NCBI GenBank assembly: GCA_019911965.1
Contig: JAIOJF010000028.1
Location: 16,637 to 80,636, forward strand
Reading direction: 5' to 3'
DNA length: 64,000 nt
Origin: Paracoccaceae bacterium
GTDB taxonomy: Bacteria > Pseudomonadota > Alphaproteobacteria > Rhodobacterales > Rhodobacteraceae
Part shown: positions 9,187 to 19,865 of the stretch, piece after piece
How the letters are laid out: each line of letters begins with the position of its first letter
Position numbering within the stretch: position 1 is the stretch's first letter
Notes under the pieces: generated by a model
Database searches by the model: none
The model's input: the letters and a program-made list of their open reading frames with translations, nothing else
What the model was told of the DNA's origin: nothing
Translations under genes and position numbers: made by a program

Positions 9187-10206
9187 ATGGCCAACCCCGT
9201 GACCCTTGCGACCTACCTGGCGGATCATCCCGAGATTCCCGCCGATCTTGGGGATGTCGTGCAGGCCATGTGCCGGGTTGGCAAGACGCTGTCGCGCAAG
9301 ATCGCCCGCGGCGCGCTGGAAGGCGCGATGGGCGCGGCGGTTGGCGACAATACCGATGGCGATGTGCAAAAGGCGCTCGATGTGATCGCCGACGAGATGT
9401 TCTTTGACGCGCTCAAAGGCTCCGCCGTGCGCTGGTATGCTTCGGAAGAACGCGAAGACGTGATCGAGGCCAATCCCGGTGCCCGGCTGGCACTGGCAAC
9501 CGATCCGCTGGATGGCTCCTCCAATATCGACGTGAATGTCTCCATCGGCACGATCTTCTCCATCTTCGACGCCAGGGACGATGCCGAGGCCAGCTTCCTG
9601 CGCCCCGGCACCGAGCAGATCGCGGCGGGCTACATCATCTATGGCCCGCAGACCGGGCTGGTCGTGACCTTCGGCAACGGCACCGCGTCGTTCATCCTGG
9701 ACCCCGATTGCGGCGAATACCTGCTGGTCAATCCGGCCATGAAGGTGCCGCTCACCAGTTCGGAATTCTCGGTCAATGCCTCGAATTACCGCCACTGGTC
9801 GAAACCTGTCCGCGCCTATATCGACGATTGTCTGGCCGGCGAGGCCGGGCCGCGCGGCAAGAATTTCAACATGCGCTGGGTTGCCTCGCTGGTGGCGGAA
9901 ACGCACCGGATCATCACGCGGGGCGGTGTGTTCCTGTATCCGCGCGATGCCCGCAAGGGATACGAGAACGGCCGGTTGCGCATGGTCTATGAATGCGCCC
10001 CGATTGCCATGCTGGTGGAACAGGCCGGCGGGCAGGCCACCGATGGCTGCGACCGCCTGCTGGGATTGCAGGTGAAAACCCTGCATGGCCGCACGCCGCT
10101 GGTATTCGGCACGCCGGACAAGGTGGGCCGGGTCGCCACCTATCACGATCTGCCCGAAAACGAGACATCGGCCCTGTTCCGCGATCGCGGCCTGTTCAGA
10201 GATTAA
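9187..10206 (+). CDS. cbbF: Fructose-1,6-bisphosphatase class I
   Basis: Class I FBPase (339 aa) hydrolyses fructose-1,6-bisphosphate (and often sedoheptulose-1,7-bisphosphate in bacterial Calvin cycles). The metal/phosphate motif [16 protein letters not shown] lies near residues 104-119, with the later substrate segments YIDDC and [18 protein letters not shown]. Full family length. It is the first gene of the cbb operon, 10 bp before cbbP, and faces cbbR. Confidence 0.96.
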   Translation: MANPVTLATYLADHPEIPADLGDVVQAMCRVGKTLSRKIARGALEGAMGAAVGDNTDGDVQKALDVIADEMFFDALKGSAVRWYASEEREDVIEANPGARLALATDPLDGSSNIDVNVSIGTIFSIFDARDDAEASFLRPGTEQIAAGYIIYGPQTGLVVTFGNGTASFILDPDCGEYLLVNPAMKVPLTSSEFSVNASNYRHWSKPVRAYIDDCLAGEAGPRGKNFNMRWVASLVAETHRIITRGGVFLYPRDARKGYENGRLRMVYECAPIAMLVEQAGGQATDGCDRLLGLQVKTLHGRTPLVFGTPDKVGRVATYHDLPENETSALFRDRGLFRD

Positions 10207-10216
10207 GGAAACGCGC

Positions 10217-11095
10217 ATGAGCACAAAGCATCCGATCATATCTGTTACCGGTTCGTCCGGCGCGGGCACCTCGACCGTCAAGCATACATTCGATCAGATT
10301 TTCCGCCGCGAGGGTGTGAACGCGGTGTCCATCGAAGGCGATGCGTTCCACCGCTACAACCGCGCCGACATGAAGGAAGAACTTGCCCGCCGGCTGGCCG
10401 AGGGCGATAATTCCTTCAGCCATTTCAGCTACGAGGCCAACGATCTTGCCGCCCTGCAAAAGGTGTTTGCCGAATTCGGTGCAACCGGCACCGGCCAGAC
10501 CCGCACCTATGTTCATGATGATATTGAAGCCGAGGTACACGGCGTGGAGCCCGGCAATTTCACCGAATGGCGGGAATTGGAGGCGGGTGCCGATCTGTTG
10601 TTCTATGAGGGACTTCACGGTGCCGTAAAGGCCAAGACCGAAGGCATCGACATCGCAAGCCATGCCGATCTGAAGATCGGTGTGGTGCCGGTGATCAACC
10701 TGGAATGGATCCAGAAAATCCACCGCGACAAGGCCTCGCGCGGCTACACCACCGAGGCGGTGACGGATGTGATCCTGCGCCGGATGGATGCCTACGTGAA
10801 ATGCATCGTACCGCAATTCGCCCGCACCGATATCAATTTCCAGCGGGTGCCGGTGGTGGATACCTCGAACCCGTTCGTGGCGCGGTGGATTCCGACGCCC
10901 GATGAAAGCCTTGTGGTGATCCGCTTCGCCAATCCGCGCGGCATTGATTTCGCCTATCTCATCTCGATGATAAACGGCTCCTGGATGAGCCGCGCCAATT
11001 CCATCGTCATTCCCGGCAACAAGCTGGACTTGGCGATGCAGTTGATCCTGACCCCGCTGATCCACCGTCTCCGCGATAATGCGCGCCGCGCCTGA
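10217..11095 (+). CDS. cbbP: Phosphoribulokinase
   Basis: Phosphoribulokinase (292 aa) phosphorylates ribulose-5-phosphate to RuBP, the RuBisCO substrate. It is of the octameric proteobacterial type, judged by length and the P-loop ITGSSGAGTSTVKHTF-like segment at residues 9-22 (here with VTGSSGAGTS). EGDAFHRYNRADM follows, with catalytic-site residues. Translation starts at ATG 10217 with an AAGGAA ribosome-binding site; the frame is open further upstream but overlaps cbbF. It is co-transcribed with cbbF and cbbT. Confidence 0.96.
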   Translation: MSTKHPIISVTGSSGAGTSTVKHTFDQIFRREGVNAVSIEGDAFHRYNRADMKEELARRLAEGDNSFSHFSYEANDLAALQKVFAEFGATGTGQTRTYVHDDIEAEVHGVEPGNFTEWRELEAGADLLFYEGLHGAVKAKTEGIDIASHADLKIGVVPVINLEWIQKIHRDKASRGYTTEAVTDVILRRMDAYVKCIVPQFARTDINFQRVPVVDTSNPFVARWIPTPDESLVVIRFANPRGIDFAYLISMINGSWMSRANSIVIPGNKLDLAMQLILTPLIHRLRDNARRA

Positions 11096-11107
11096 AGGAA
11101 GTTACCC

Positions 11108-13081
11108 ATGCCCAAAGCCAATGAAAAGATGATGGCCAACGCGATCCGCGCGCTGTCGATGGATGCGGTTCAGGCCGCCAATTCCGGCCATCCCGGCGCG
11201 CCGATGGGGCTGGCCGATGTGGCGACGGTTCTGTTCAACCGCTTCATCACTATTGACCCGTCCACGCCGAAATGGGCGGATCGGGACAGGTTCGTTCTGT
11301 CTGCCGGGCATGGCTCGATGCTGATCTATTCGATCAATCATCTCATGGGTTACGCCGATATGGACATGGATCAGATCCGCAATTTCCGGCAGATGGGCTA
11401 TCGCACTGCCGGGCACCCGGAATATGGCCATGCGGACGGCATCGAGACCACCGCCGGGCCGCTGGGCCAGGGGATTTCAACGGCGGTCGGCATGGCGCTG
11501 GCCGAGCGGATGCAGAATGCGCGGTTCGGCGATGATCTGGTCGATCACTACACCTATGTGATCGCGGGTGACGGCTGCCTGATGGAGGGCATCAGCCACG
11601 AGGCGATCGACATGGCCGGACATATGGGCCTTGGCCGGTTGATCGTGATGTGGGACGACAATTCGATCACCATCGACGGCGCGACGGATGTGTCGACCTC
11701 AACCGATCAGGTCGCGCGGTTCAATGCCGCCGGCTGGCATACCCAGGCGATTGACGGCCACGACAACGAGGCGATTGCGGCGGCGATCACGGCCGCGCGC
11801 GCAGATGGCCGCCCGTCGATGATCGCCTGCAAGACCATCATCGGCTACGGCGCACCCACCAAGCAGGGCACCGCCAAGACCCACGGCGCACCGCTGGGGG
11901 CCGAGGAAATCGCCGCCACCCGCAAGGCGCTGGGCTGGACCTCGCCTGCATTCGAGGTGCCGGATGCGGTTTATGCCGACTGGCACGCGATTGCCGCGCG
12001 GGGCGCGAAGGCGCGCAAGGCCTGGGATGGCCGGTTGAACGCCTCGGCCCGCAAGGGCGATTTCACCGCCGCGCAGGATGGCAGCAACCGGGCCGGGCTG
12101 GCCGCGGCAATGGCCGCCTACAAGGCCGGGCTGGCGGCGGACAAACCAAAGGTGGCAACCCGCAAATCTTCGGAAATGGCGCTGGAAGTGGTGAATGCCA
12201 CTGTACCGGGCATGGTTGGCGGCTCTGCCGATCTGACCGGCTCGAACAACACCCGGACCTCGAAGATGACGACCATCACGCGCGACAATTACGCCGGTGA
12301 CTACATGTATTACGGCGTGCGCGAACATGGCATGGCGGCGGCGATGAACGGCATCAGCCTGCATGGCGGGTTGCGCCCCTATGGCGGCACTTTCCTGGTA
12401 TTTGCCGATTACTGCCGGGGTTCGATCCGCCTGTCGGCACTGATGGGTTTGCCGGTGACATATGTGCTGACGCATGATTCGATCGGTCTCGGCGAAGACG
12501 GCCCGACGCATCAGCCCGTCGAAACGCTGGCGTCGCTCAGGGCCATGCCGAACCTCAACGTGGTCCGCCCCGCCGATGCGGTGGAAACCGCCGAGGCCTG
12601 GGAACTGGCGATTGCCTCGGATACCACGCCCTACGTGCTGGCGCTGTCACGCCAGAACCTGCCGACCCTGCGCAGCGATGTTTCGCAAAACCTGACGGCA
12701 CGCGGGGCCTATGTGCTGCGGGACGCGGACGGCAAGCGCGATGTCACCCTGATCGCCACCGGGTCCGAGGTTGAAATCGCCCTGGCCGCCGCCGATACGC
12801 TGGCCAAAGACGGCATCCGCGCCGCCGTGGTCTCGGCCCCGTGCCTTGAATTGTTCGACCAGCAGGACGACGCCTATCAGGCCTCGGTTCTGGGTGACGC
12901 GCCCCGCGTGGTGGTCGAGGCGGCCATCCGGCAGGGATGGGACAAATACCTTTGCGGCCAGGGCGCATTCATTGGTATGACCGGCTTCGGTGCCTCCGCC
13001 CCGGCCGAGGCGCTGTACGAGCATTTCGGCATTACCGCCGACGCCGCCGCCAAGGCGGCAAGGGACCTGATTGGACGATAA
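11108..13081 (+). CDS. cbbT: Transketolase
   Basis: Transketolase (657 aa) moves two-carbon ketol units in the regenerative phase of the Calvin cycle. Clear features are the N-terminal [27 protein letters not shown] and the thiamine-diphosphate motif [13 protein letters not shown] followed by DDNSIT. The central [19 protein letters not shown] and the C-terminal Rossmann-like domain are also present. It lies 12 bp after cbbP and 15 bp before gap. Confidence 0.97.
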   Translation: MPKANEKMMANAIRALSMDAVQAANSGHPGAPMGLADVATVLFNRFITIDPSTPKWADRDRFVLSAGHGSMLIYSINHLMGYADMDMDQIRNFRQMGYRTAGHPEYGHADGIETTAGPLGQGISTAVGMALAERMQNARFGDDLVDHYTYVIAGDGCLMEGISHEAIDMAGHMGLGRLIVMWDDNSITIDGATDVSTSTDQVARFNAAGWHTQAIDGHDNEAIAAAITAARADGRPSMIACKTIIGYGAPTKQGTAKTHGAPLGAEEIAATRKALGWTSPAFEVPDAVYADWHAIAARGAKARKAWDGRLNASARKGDFTAAQDGSNRAGLAAAMAAYKAGLAADKPKVATRKSSEMALEVVNATVPGMVGGSADLTGSNNTRTSKMTTITRDNYAGDYMYYGVREHGMAAAMNGISLHGGLRPYGGTFLVFADYCRGSIRLSALMGLPVTYVLTHDSIGLGEDGPTHQPVETLASLRAMPNLNVVRPADAVETAEAWELAIASDTTPYVLALSRQNLPTLRSDVSQNLTARGAYVLRDADGKRDVTLIATGSEVEIALAAADTLAKDGIRAAVVSAPCLELFDQQDDAYQASVLGDAPRVVVEAAIRQGWDKYLCGQGAFIGMTGFGASAPAEALYEHFGITADAAAKAARDLIGR

Positions 13082-13096
13082 GGACGAGTACCTGAC

Positions 13097-14098
13097 ATGA
13101 CACTGAAAGTTGCGATCAACGGATTTGGCCGCATTGGCCGCTGCGCTGCACGTTTGATGGTGGAAAGCTTTGGCGACCAGATGGAACTGGTGGCGCTGAA
13201 CGCATCGGGCGGGCCGGAGGTGCAGGCGCATCTGCTGAAATACGATTCCGTGCATGGCCGGTTCGGGGTCAGCGTCGGGGCGGATGGCGACAATCTGAAG
13301 ATCGGCAATCAGGTGGTGCGCCTGAGCGGCGAACGCGACCCGGCCAAGCTGGACTGGGACGGCATTGATCTGGTGCTGGAATGCACCGGCGCGTTCAACT
13401 CCAAGGAAGCCGCACAGGCGCATATCGCGCGTGGCGCGAAGCGGGTTCTGTGCTCGGCCCCGGCGAAAAATGCCGACAAGACGGTGGTTTACGGTGTGAA
13501 CCATGAGGTGATCACCGCCGATGATCTGGTGGTTTCGGCGGCAAGCTGCACCACCAATTGCCTGGCCCCGGTGGCCAAGGTAATGCACGATTCGTTCGGT
13601 ATCGAAAAAGGTTTCATGACCACGATCCACGCCTATACCGGCGATCAGCCGACACTGGATCGCCGTCACAAGGACCCCTATCGCGGGCGTGCTGCGGCGA
13701 TGTCGATGATCCCCACCACCACCGGCGCGGCCAAGGCGGTGGGCCTGGTCCTGCCGGCGCTGAACGGGCGGCTCGATGGCGCAGCGATCCGTGTGCCGAC
13801 ACCGAATGTCTCTTGCGTCGATCTCACCTTCACGCCGTCGCGCAAGACCAGCGTGGACGAGGTGAACGAGGCCGCCCGCGCCGCCGCCTTCGGGGCGATG
13901 GCCGGGGTGCTGGATTACGACACCGACCCGACGGTTTCGGTGGATTACAACCATTCCACCGCCGCCTCGACCTTCGCGGCACCACAGACGCGGGTGATGG
14001 ATGGCGATCTGGTGCGGGTGCTGGCCTGGTACGATAACGAATGGGGCTTCACCAACCAGATGCTGAAAGCGGCGCTGGTGGTCGGAGGAACGATCTGA
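13097..14098 (+). CDS. gap: Glyceraldehyde-3-phosphate dehydrogenase, type I
   Basis: GAPDH (333 aa) reduces 1,3-bisphosphoglycerate in the Calvin cycle. It shows the NAD(P)-binding INGFGRIGR near the N-terminus and the active-site SAASCTTNCLAP with the nucleophilic Cys. The His-containing TIHAYTGDQPTLD and the C-terminal WYDNEWGF follow. Its position inside the cbb operon indicates the photosynthetic/autotrophic isoform (cbbG). Its TGA overlaps the pgk ATG as TGATG, suggesting translational coupling. Confidence 0.96.
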   Translation: MTLKVAINGFGRIGRCAARLMVESFGDQMELVALNASGGPEVQAHLLKYDSVHGRFGVSVGADGDNLKIGNQVVRLSGERDPAKLDWDGIDLVLECTGAFNSKEAAQAHIARGAKRVLCSAPAKNADKTVVYGVNHEVITADDLVVSAASCTTNCLAPVAKVMHDSFGIEKGFMTTIHAYTGDQPTLDRRHKDPYRGRAAAMSMIPTTTGAAKAVGLVLPALNGRLDGAAIRVPTPNVSCVDLTFTPSRKTSVDEVNEAARAAAFGAMAGVLDYDTDPTVSVDYNHSTAASTFAAPQTRVMDGDLVRVLAWYDNEWGFTNQMLKAALVVGGTI

Positions 14099-15300
14099 TG
14101 GCCATCGCCTCGATCCGGGATATGGACGTGAAGGGGCGGGTGCTGGTCATCCGCGCCGACCTGAACGCGCCCTGCAAGGACGGGGTGGTCACGGATGCGA
14201 CAAGGATCGAACGTTTTGCCGCCGGTCTGAAGCCCTTGCTGGCGGCGGGTGCGCGGGCGGTGGTGCTGTCGCATTTCGGCCGGCCCAAGGGCAAGGTGGT
14301 GCCCGAAATGTCGCTGGCGCCGATTGCCCCGGCCCTTGCCGCGGCTTTGGGCCAGGAGGTGGCATTCATCGACGATTGCATCGGCCCGAAAGCCCAGGCC
14401 GCCGCTGCGGCGCTGGGCGACGGGCAGGCGATCCTGATGGAGAATCTGCGCTTCCATCCCGGCGAGGAAAAGAACGATCCCGCCTTTGCAGCCGAACTGG
14501 CGAAGCTTGGCGATATCTATGTCAACGATGCGTTCTCGGCGGCGCATCGCGCGCATGCCTCGACCGATGCGATTGCCGCGCTTCTGCCGGCCTGTTCCGG
14601 CCCCCTGATGGACGAGGAAACCGCCGCGCTTGCCGCCGCGCTGGAAGCGCCGAAGCGCCCGGCGGTGGCGGTGGTTGGCGGGGCCAAGGTATCGTCGAAA
14701 ATCGCGGTGCTGAAAAACCTCGTCAACAAGGTCGATGCGGTGATCATCGGCGGCGGCATGGCCAACACCTTCTTCTTCGCCGATGGCCTGAGCATCGGCA
14801 AATCCCTTCGCGAGGAAGATCAGGTCGAAACGGTTCGTGAAATCCGGTCGCTTGCGGCCAGGGCGGGCTGCGAACTGGTTCTGCCGGTCGATATCGTCTA
14901 CGCTTTCAAATTCGCCGACAATGCCCGCAGCTTCATCGCGCCGGTGGATGAATGCCCGGACGATGGCATCATCCTGGATGCCGGGCCGAAATCGGTGATC
15001 CGCTTCCGCTCGGTGCTGGCGAATGCCCAGACGATCCTGTGGAACGGCCCGCTTGGCGCGTTCGAGATGCGTCCGTTCGAGCAGGCCACAAGGCAGGTGG
15101 CGCTGGAAGCGGCGGAACTGACGCGCAGCGGGCTGGTCACATCCGTGGCCGGTGGCGGCGATACCGTTGCCGCCCTCAACATGGCAGGCGTGGCGGGGGA
15201 TTTCAGCTATGTCTCGACCGCAGGCGGCGCGTTTCTGGAATGGCTTGAGGGCCGGACATTGCCGGGCATCGCCGCGCTTGACCGCGCCAAAGCAGCATAA
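14098..15300 (+). CDS. pgk: Phosphoglycerate kinase
   Basis: PGK (400 aa) makes 1,3-bisphosphoglycerate from 3-phosphoglycerate. Visible are [37 protein letters not shown], the hinge [12 protein letters not shown] and the C-terminal ATP-binding WNGPLGAFE with GGGDTVAA. The start overlaps the gap stop, so a GGAGGAACG just inside gap serves as ribosome-binding site. Placement of pgk between gap and cbbA makes this operon a complete glyceraldehyde-phosphate branch. Confidence 0.96.
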   Translation: MAIASIRDMDVKGRVLVIRADLNAPCKDGVVTDATRIERFAAGLKPLLAAGARAVVLSHFGRPKGKVVPEMSLAPIAPALAAALGQEVAFIDDCIGPKAQAAAAALGDGQAILMENLRFHPGEEKNDPAFAAELAKLGDIYVNDAFSAAHRAHASTDAIAALLPACSGPLMDEETAALAAALEAPKRPAVAVVGGAKVSSKIAVLKNLVNKVDAVIIGGGMANTFFFADGLSIGKSLREEDQVETVREIRSLAARAGCELVLPVDIVYAFKFADNARSFIAPVDECPDDGIILDAGPKSVIRFRSVLANAQTILWNGPLGAFEMRPFEQATRQVALEAAELTRSGLVTSVAGGGDTVAALNMAGVAGDFSYVSTAGGAFLEWLEGRTLPGIAALDRAKAA

Positions 15301-15314
15301 TCGGAGTACATATC

Positions 15315-16379
15315 ATGGCACTTATCACCCTCAGGCAATTGCTCGACCACGCGGCAGAGAACGATTACGGCGTACCGGCGTTCAACATCAACAACATGGA
15401 ACAGGGTCTGGCGATCATGAAGGCAGCGGCGGCCTGCGATGCGCCGGTGATCATGCAGGCCAGCCGCGGTGCGCGGTCCTATGCCGGGGACATCATGCTG
15501 AAACACATGATCCAGGCACTGGCCGAGATGTATCCCGATATCCCGGTCTGCATGCATCAGGATCACGGTAATAACGAAGCCACTTGCCTGTCGGCGATCA
15601 GCTATGGCTTTACCAGCGTGATGATGGACGGCTCGCTCAAGGAAGACATGAAGACCCCGGCGGACTGGGACTACAACGTGGCCATTACCGAACGCGTGTC
15701 GCGCATGGCGCATTGGGTCGGGGCCTCGGTCGAGGGCGAGCTGGGTGTGCTCGGCAATCTGGAAACCGGCATGGCGGCCAAGGAAGATGGCTCGGGCGCG
15801 GAGGGCAAGCTGGATCACAGCCAGCTTCTGACCGATCCCGACGAGGCGCTGGAATTCGTGAAGCTGACCAGGGTGGACGCGCTGGCGATTGCCTGCGGCA
15901 CCTCGCACGGGGCATACAAGTTCTCCAAGAAGCCGACGGGCGAGACCCTTGCGATCAGCCAGATCGAGGCGATCCATGCCAAGATCCCGGACGTGCATCT
16001 GGTGATGCATGGCTCGTCAAGCGTACCGCAATATCTGCAGGACCTGATCAACAAATACGGCGGCAACATGCCCCAGACCTACGGCGTGCCGATCGAGGAG
16101 ATCGAACGTGGCATCAAATCGGGCGTGCGCAAGGTCAATATCGACACCGACAACCGCATGGCGCTGACCGGCACGTTCCGCAAAATTGCCCAGGAAAACC
16201 CGGCCGAGTTCGATCCCCGGAAATTCATGATCCCGGCAATGGCCGAGATGCAGAAGCTGTGCCGGGACCGGTTTGAACGCTTCGGCACCGCCGGCAATGC
16301 CGGCAGGATCAAGGTCATCCCGCAGGATGACATGGCGAAACGCTATGCTGACGGGTCGCTCGATCCGAAGGTTGCTTAA
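15315..16379 (+). CDS. cbbA: Fructose-bisphosphate aldolase, class II (CbbA type)
   Basis: Zn-dependent class II aldolase (354 aa) joining triose phosphates into FBP or SBP in RuBP regeneration. Family features are [10 protein letters not shown], the zinc/substrate segment [25 protein letters not shown] and [10 protein letters not shown]. Length and sequence fit the Calvin-cycle subtype found in cbb operons. The gap to cbbM is 77 bp and holds a strong hairpin. Confidence 0.95.
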   Translation: MALITLRQLLDHAAENDYGVPAFNINNMEQGLAIMKAAAACDAPVIMQASRGARSYAGDIMLKHMIQALAEMYPDIPVCMHQDHGNNEATCLSAISYGFTSVMMDGSLKEDMKTPADWDYNVAITERVSRMAHWVGASVEGELGVLGNLETGMAAKEDGSGAEGKLDHSQLLTDPDEALEFVKLTRVDALAIACGTSHGAYKFSKKPTGETLAISQIEAIHAKIPDVHLVMHGSSSVPQYLQDLINKYGGNMPQTYGVPIEEIERGIKSGVRKVNIDTDNRMALTGTFRKIAQENPAEFDPRKFMIPAMAEMQKLCRDRFERFGTAGNAGRIKVIPQDDMAKRYADGSLDPKVA

Positions 16380-16393
16380 GGGAAGAAAACGGA

Positions 16394-16429
16394 AAGCCGG
16401 TGGCAGACTTCGACCCCCGCCACCGGCTT
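16394..16429 (+). promoter_or_regulatory. Intercistronic hairpin between cbbA and cbbM
   Basis: A perfect 11-bp inverted repeat, AAGCCGGTGGC (16394-16404) with GCCACCGGCTT (16419-16429), encloses 14 bases and is not followed by a T run. It lies 28 bp before the cbbM ATG. It is more likely an mRNA processing or stabilising structure than a terminator; that role is inferred. Confidence 0.65.
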
Positions 16430-16456
16430 GAACAGTCCAGTCAGAGGAGATTCATC

Positions 16457-17845
16457 ATGGACCAGTCAAATCGTTATGCACGTCTTGATCTGAAAGAGAA
16501 AGACCTGATCGCAGGTGGCCAGCATGTTCTGGTGGCCTATATCATGAAGCCGAAAGCCGGATTTGACGGCTATCTGGCCACCGCAGCCCACTTCGCCGCC
16601 GAAAGCTCGACCGGCACCAATGTCGACGTATCCACCACCGATGATTTCACCCGGGGCGTCGATGCGCTGGTCTACGAGATCGACGAGGCCAACGAGGTGA
16701 TGAAGATCGCCTATCCGATCGCCCTGTTCGATCGCAATATCATTGACGGCCGGGCGATGATCGCGTCGTTCCTGACGCTGTGCATCGGTAATAACCAGGG
16801 CATGGGCGATGTGGAATATGCCAAGATGCACGATTTCTACGTGCCGCCCGCCTATCTGCGCCTGTTTGATGGCCCGTCCACCACGATCCGCGATCTGTGG
16901 CGGGTGCTGGGGCGGCCGCATGTCGATGGCGGCTTCATCGTCGGCACCATCATCAAGCCGAAGCTGGGCCTGCGCCCGCAGCCTTTCGCCAATGCCTGCT
17001 ATGATTTCTGGCTGGGCGGGGATTTCATCAAGAACGACGAACCCCAGGGCAACCAGATTTTCGCGCCGCTGAAGGAAACCATCCCGCTGGTCGCCGACGC
17101 GATGCGCCGCGCCCAGGACAAGACCGGCGAGGCCAAGCTGTTCTCGGCCAACATCACCGCCGATGACCATTACGAGATGCTGGCGCGCGGCGAGTTCATT
17201 CTGGAAACCTTCGCGGAAAACGCCGACCATGTGGCGTTTCTGGTGGATGGCTACGTGACCGGCCCGGCGGCGATCACCACGGCACGGCGCAATTTCCCCA
17301 AGCAGTATCTGCATTATCACCGGGCTGGCCACGGCGCGGTGACCTCGCCGCAATCCATGCGTGGCTATACCGCCTTCGTTCTGTCCAAGATGGCGCGGTT
17401 GCAGGGTGCGTCGGGTATCCATACCGGCACGATGGGCTTCGGCAAGATGGAGGGCGAGGCCGCGGACAAGCTGATGGCCTACATGATCACCGACGATGCC
17501 GCCGACGGGCCGTTCTACCATCAGGAATGGCTCGGCATGAACCCGACGACGCCGATCATCTCGGGCGGGATGAACGCGCTAAGGATGCCGGGATTCTTTG
17601 CCAATCTCGGCCATTCCAACCTGATCCTGACCGCCGGTGGCGGCTCGTTCGGGCATATTGATGGTGCCGCGGCGGGCGCGACCAGCCTTCGCCAGGCGGA
17701 ACATTGCTGGAAAGAAGGCGCCGATCCGCTGGAATTTGCACGCGATCACAAGGAATTCGCCCGCGCGTTTGAAAGTTTCCCCGCCGATGCCGACAGGATC
17801 TATCCCGGCTGGCGCAAGGCGCTGCGCATCAACTCGGCTGCGTGA
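16457..17845 (+). CDS. cbbM: RuBisCO form II large subunit
   Basis: Form II ribulose-1,5-bisphosphate carboxylase/oxygenase (462 aa; no small subunit needed). The active-site elements are present: Lys167 in [11 protein letters not shown], carbamylated Lys192 in [14 protein letters not shown] and loop 6 Lys330 in [11 protein letters not shown]. The form II-type [13 protein letters not shown] spelling and length separate it from form I. ATG 16457 follows a strong GAGGAGA. Form II enzymes have low CO2/O2 specificity and suit high-CO2 or low-oxygen life. No cbbQ/cbbO activase genes follow it. A terminator-like hairpin sits immediately downstream. Confidence 0.97.
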   Translation: MDQSNRYARLDLKEKDLIAGGQHVLVAYIMKPKAGFDGYLATAAHFAAESSTGTNVDVSTTDDFTRGVDALVYEIDEANEVMKIAYPIALFDRNIIDGRAMIASFLTLCIGNNQGMGDVEYAKMHDFYVPPAYLRLFDGPSTTIRDLWRVLGRPHVDGGFIVGTIIKPKLGLRPQPFANACYDFWLGGDFIKNDEPQGNQIFAPLKETIPLVADAMRRAQDKTGEAKLFSANITADDHYEMLARGEFILETFAENADHVAFLVDGYVTGPAAITTARRNFPKQYLHYHRAGHGAVTSPQSMRGYTAFVLSKMARLQGASGIHTGTMGFGKMEGEAADKLMAYMITDDAADGPFYHQEWLGMNPTTPIISGGMNALRMPGFFANLGHSNLILTAGGGSFGHIDGAAAGATSLRQAEHCWKEGADPLEFARDHKEFARAFESFPADADRIYPGWRKALRINSAA

Positions 17846-17852
17846 CTGACAC

Positions 17853-17877
17853 AAGGGTGGGCATCTTGCCCACCTTT
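17853..17877 (+). terminator. Terminator-like hairpin between cbbM and rpe
   Basis: AAGGGTGGGC (17853-17862) pairs with GCCCACCTTT (17868-17877) across a 5-base loop: ten pairs including one G-T. The U-tract is short (TTT then CCCC), so partial termination or 3'-end protection of cbbM mRNA is more likely than complete termination. Confidence 0.6.
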
Positions 17878-17903
17878 CCCCAACCAGACAAAGGCCCCTG
17901 CAG

Positions 17904-18596
17904 ATGACCTTCGACCGTTCGATCAAGATCGCACCTTCCATCCTCAGCGCCGATTTCGCCGATTTCGGGCGCGAGATTCAGGCCATCGAGGCGCAGGGTG
18001 CCGACTGGGTGCATGTGGACGTGATGGACGGCCATTTCGTGCCGAACCTGACCTTCGGGCCAGCGGCGGTGAAAGCCTTCCGCCCGCATGTGAAAACCTT
18101 CATGGACGTGCATCTGATGATCGCGCCGGTCGATCCCTATATCGAGGCCTATGCCGAGGCCGGGGCGGACATGATCGTCGCCCATGTCGAGGCCGGGCCA
18201 CATATCCACCGCACCTTGCAGGCGATCAAGGCCACCGGGTGCAAGGCCGGGGTCTCGCTCAATCCCGGCACGCCTCTAGCCAGTATCGAGCATGTGCTGG
18301 ACCTCTGCGACATGGTGCTGATCATGACAGTCAATCCCGGCTTTGGCGGGCAGAAATTCATCCGTTCCGGGGTCGAGAAAACCCGAACCTTGCGGGCGAT
18401 GATCGGGGATCGGCCGATTCATATCCAGATCGACGGCGGTGTCACGCCGGAAACCGCACCCTTGGTGGTGGCGGCGGGGGCGGATGTGCTGGTGGCGGGA
18501 TCGGCGGTGTTCAAGGGCGGCTCGGTGGTCAATCCGGCCCCTTATGGCGACAATATCCGCGCGATCCGCGCCGCCGCCGAGGCCGCCCTGACGTAA
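17904..18596 (+). CDS. rpe: Ribulose-phosphate 3-epimerase
   Basis: TIM-barrel epimerase (230 aa) converting xylulose-5-phosphate to ribulose-5-phosphate (cbbE in autotrophs). It shows the metal-binding [31 protein letters not shown], the C-terminal half motif [13 protein letters not shown] and the phosphate-binding [11 protein letters not shown] and GSAVFKG. It overlaps the next gene as TAATG. It is probably expressed from read-through past the hairpin after cbbM. Confidence 0.96.
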   Translation: MTFDRSIKIAPSILSADFADFGREIQAIEAQGADWVHVDVMDGHFVPNLTFGPAAVKAFRPHVKTFMDVHLMIAPVDPYIEAYAEAGADMIVAHVEAGPHIHRTLQAIKATGCKAGVSLNPGTPLASIEHVLDLCDMVLIMTVNPGFGGQKFIRSGVEKTRTLRAMIGDRPIHIQIDGGVTPETAPLVVAAGADVLVAGSAVFKGGSVVNPAPYGDNIRAIRAAAEAALT

Positions 18597-19291
18597 TGAT
18601 CCGCGCCCTGATCTTCGATGTTGACGGCACGCTGGCGGAAACCGAAGAGGCGCATCGCCTGGCCTTCAACGATACCTTTGCCGCCTTCGGCCTTGATTGG
18701 CACTGGAGCCGCGATCTTTACCGCGACCTGCTGCAAACCACCGGCGGCAAGGAACGGATGCGCATCTACGCACACCGCCATCTGGGGATTGATCCCGGCA
18801 GCGTGCCGGTGGCCGATATCCACGCGGCAAAGACCGCGCGATATGGCGAGATGATCCTTGCCGGCGCGGCCCCGCTGCGCCCCGGCATCGCGGATCTGCT
18901 GGCGGATGCCGCCGATAGAGGCATGCGTCTGGCGGTGGCGACGACGACCAATCTGCCCAATGTCGAGGCCCTGATGCAGGGCACGCTGGGGCTGGCCGCA
19001 AAGGACGTGTTCGAGGTGATCGCGGCGGGCGACATGGTGGCAGCGAAAAAGCCCGCGCCGGATGTGTACCTGCTGGCGCTGAACGGGCTGGGCCTGAAGG
19101 CGGCGGAGTGTCTGGCCTTTGAAGATTCCGCGAACGGGCTGAAATCGGCGCAAGCCGCCGGGCTGGCCTGTCTTGTCTGCCCAAGCTGGTATACAAGGGC
19201 AGATGATTTCACCGGTGCGGCCGCGATCGTGGACAGCTACCAGGCGGTTGCCGGCATGGCCGCACTGGATGCAATGTTCGTTTCCGCCTGA
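18596..19291 (+). CDS. cbbY: HAD phosphatase, CbbY type
   Basis: HAD-superfamily phosphatase (231 aa). CbbY proteins selectively hydrolyse xylulose-1,5-bisphosphate, a misfire product that inhibits RuBisCO. The family motifs are the nucleophile DVDGTLAETEEAHR at residues 7-20, the cap-domain TTGGKERM, motif II ATTTN, KKPAPDVY, and the acidic motif EDSANGL. The start codon overlaps the rpe stop. The position next to cbbM genes supports CbbY over other beta-phosphoglucomutase-like HADs. Confidence 0.88.
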   Translation: MIRALIFDVDGTLAETEEAHRLAFNDTFAAFGLDWHWSRDLYRDLLQTTGGKERMRIYAHRHLGIDPGSVPVADIHAAKTARYGEMILAGAAPLRPGIADLLADAADRGMRLAVATTTNLPNVEALMQGTLGLAAKDVFEVIAAGDMVAAKKPAPDVYLLALNGLGLKAAECLAFEDSANGLKSAQAAGLACLVCPSWYTRADDFTGAAAIVDSYQAVAGMAALDAMFVSA

Positions 19292-19307
19292 AAAGAAGGA
19301 GCCTGAA

Positions 19308-19865
19308 ATGGCCGCTATCCCCCCTGTCTGCGATTTCGGCTGGAAAGCCCCGGATTTCCGCCTGCCCGCCAGTGATGGCAGAACCCTCGGCCTTGGCGAT
19401 ATTGCCGGGCCGAAGGGCACGCTGGTGATGTTCATCTGCAATCACTGCCCTTATGTTCTGGCGGTGCTGGACCGGATCATCCGCGATGCGCGTGACCTGC
19501 AGGCGTTGGGGGTCGGCGTGGTGGCGATCAGTTCCAACGATGTGATGGCCTATCCGCAGGACGGCCCCGAGCGGATGGCGGAGCTGGCGGCGAAACATGG
19601 CTTCCCCTTCCCCTATCTCTACGACGAAAGCCAGGACGTGGCGCGGGCCTATGGTGCCGCCTGCACGCCGGATTTCTTCGGCTTCAATGCGCAGGGCGAA
19701 TTGCAGTATCGCGGGCGGCTGGATGCCTCGACGCGGTCCGCCGGGCCGGGCAATCTGCGCCGCGATCTGTTCGAGGCGATGAAAGAGGTGGCGAAAACCG
19801 GGCAGGGACCGCGCGATCAGGTGCCGTCCATGGGCTGTTCGATCAAATGGAAGGGCGCGGCGTGA
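19308..19865 (+). CDS. Peroxiredoxin/thioredoxin-fold (AhpC-TSA-like) protein
   Basis: Redoxin-domain protein of 185 aa with no signal peptide, so cytoplasmic. It carries a C-x-x-C pair in MFICNHCPYVLAVLDR (Cys near 46 and 49) and the typical APDFRLPASDGR start of the AhpC/TSA fold. The cis-Pro region CTPDFFGFN and an RGRLDAS strand follow. This subgroup is usually described as thioredoxin-family protein without defined substrate. It is translated 16 bp after cbbY and overlaps gph, so it is part of the cbb operon tail. A redox-control or peroxide-removal role in carbon fixation is only inferred. Confidence 0.85.
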   Translation: MAAIPPVCDFGWKAPDFRLPASDGRTLGLGDIAGPKGTLVMFICNHCPYVLAVLDRIIRDARDLQALGVGVVAISSNDVMAYPQDGPERMAELAAKHGFPFPYLYDESQDVARAYGAACTPDFFGFNAQGELQYRGRLDASTRSAGPGNLRRDLFEAMKEVAKTGQGPRDQVPSMGCSIKWKGAA

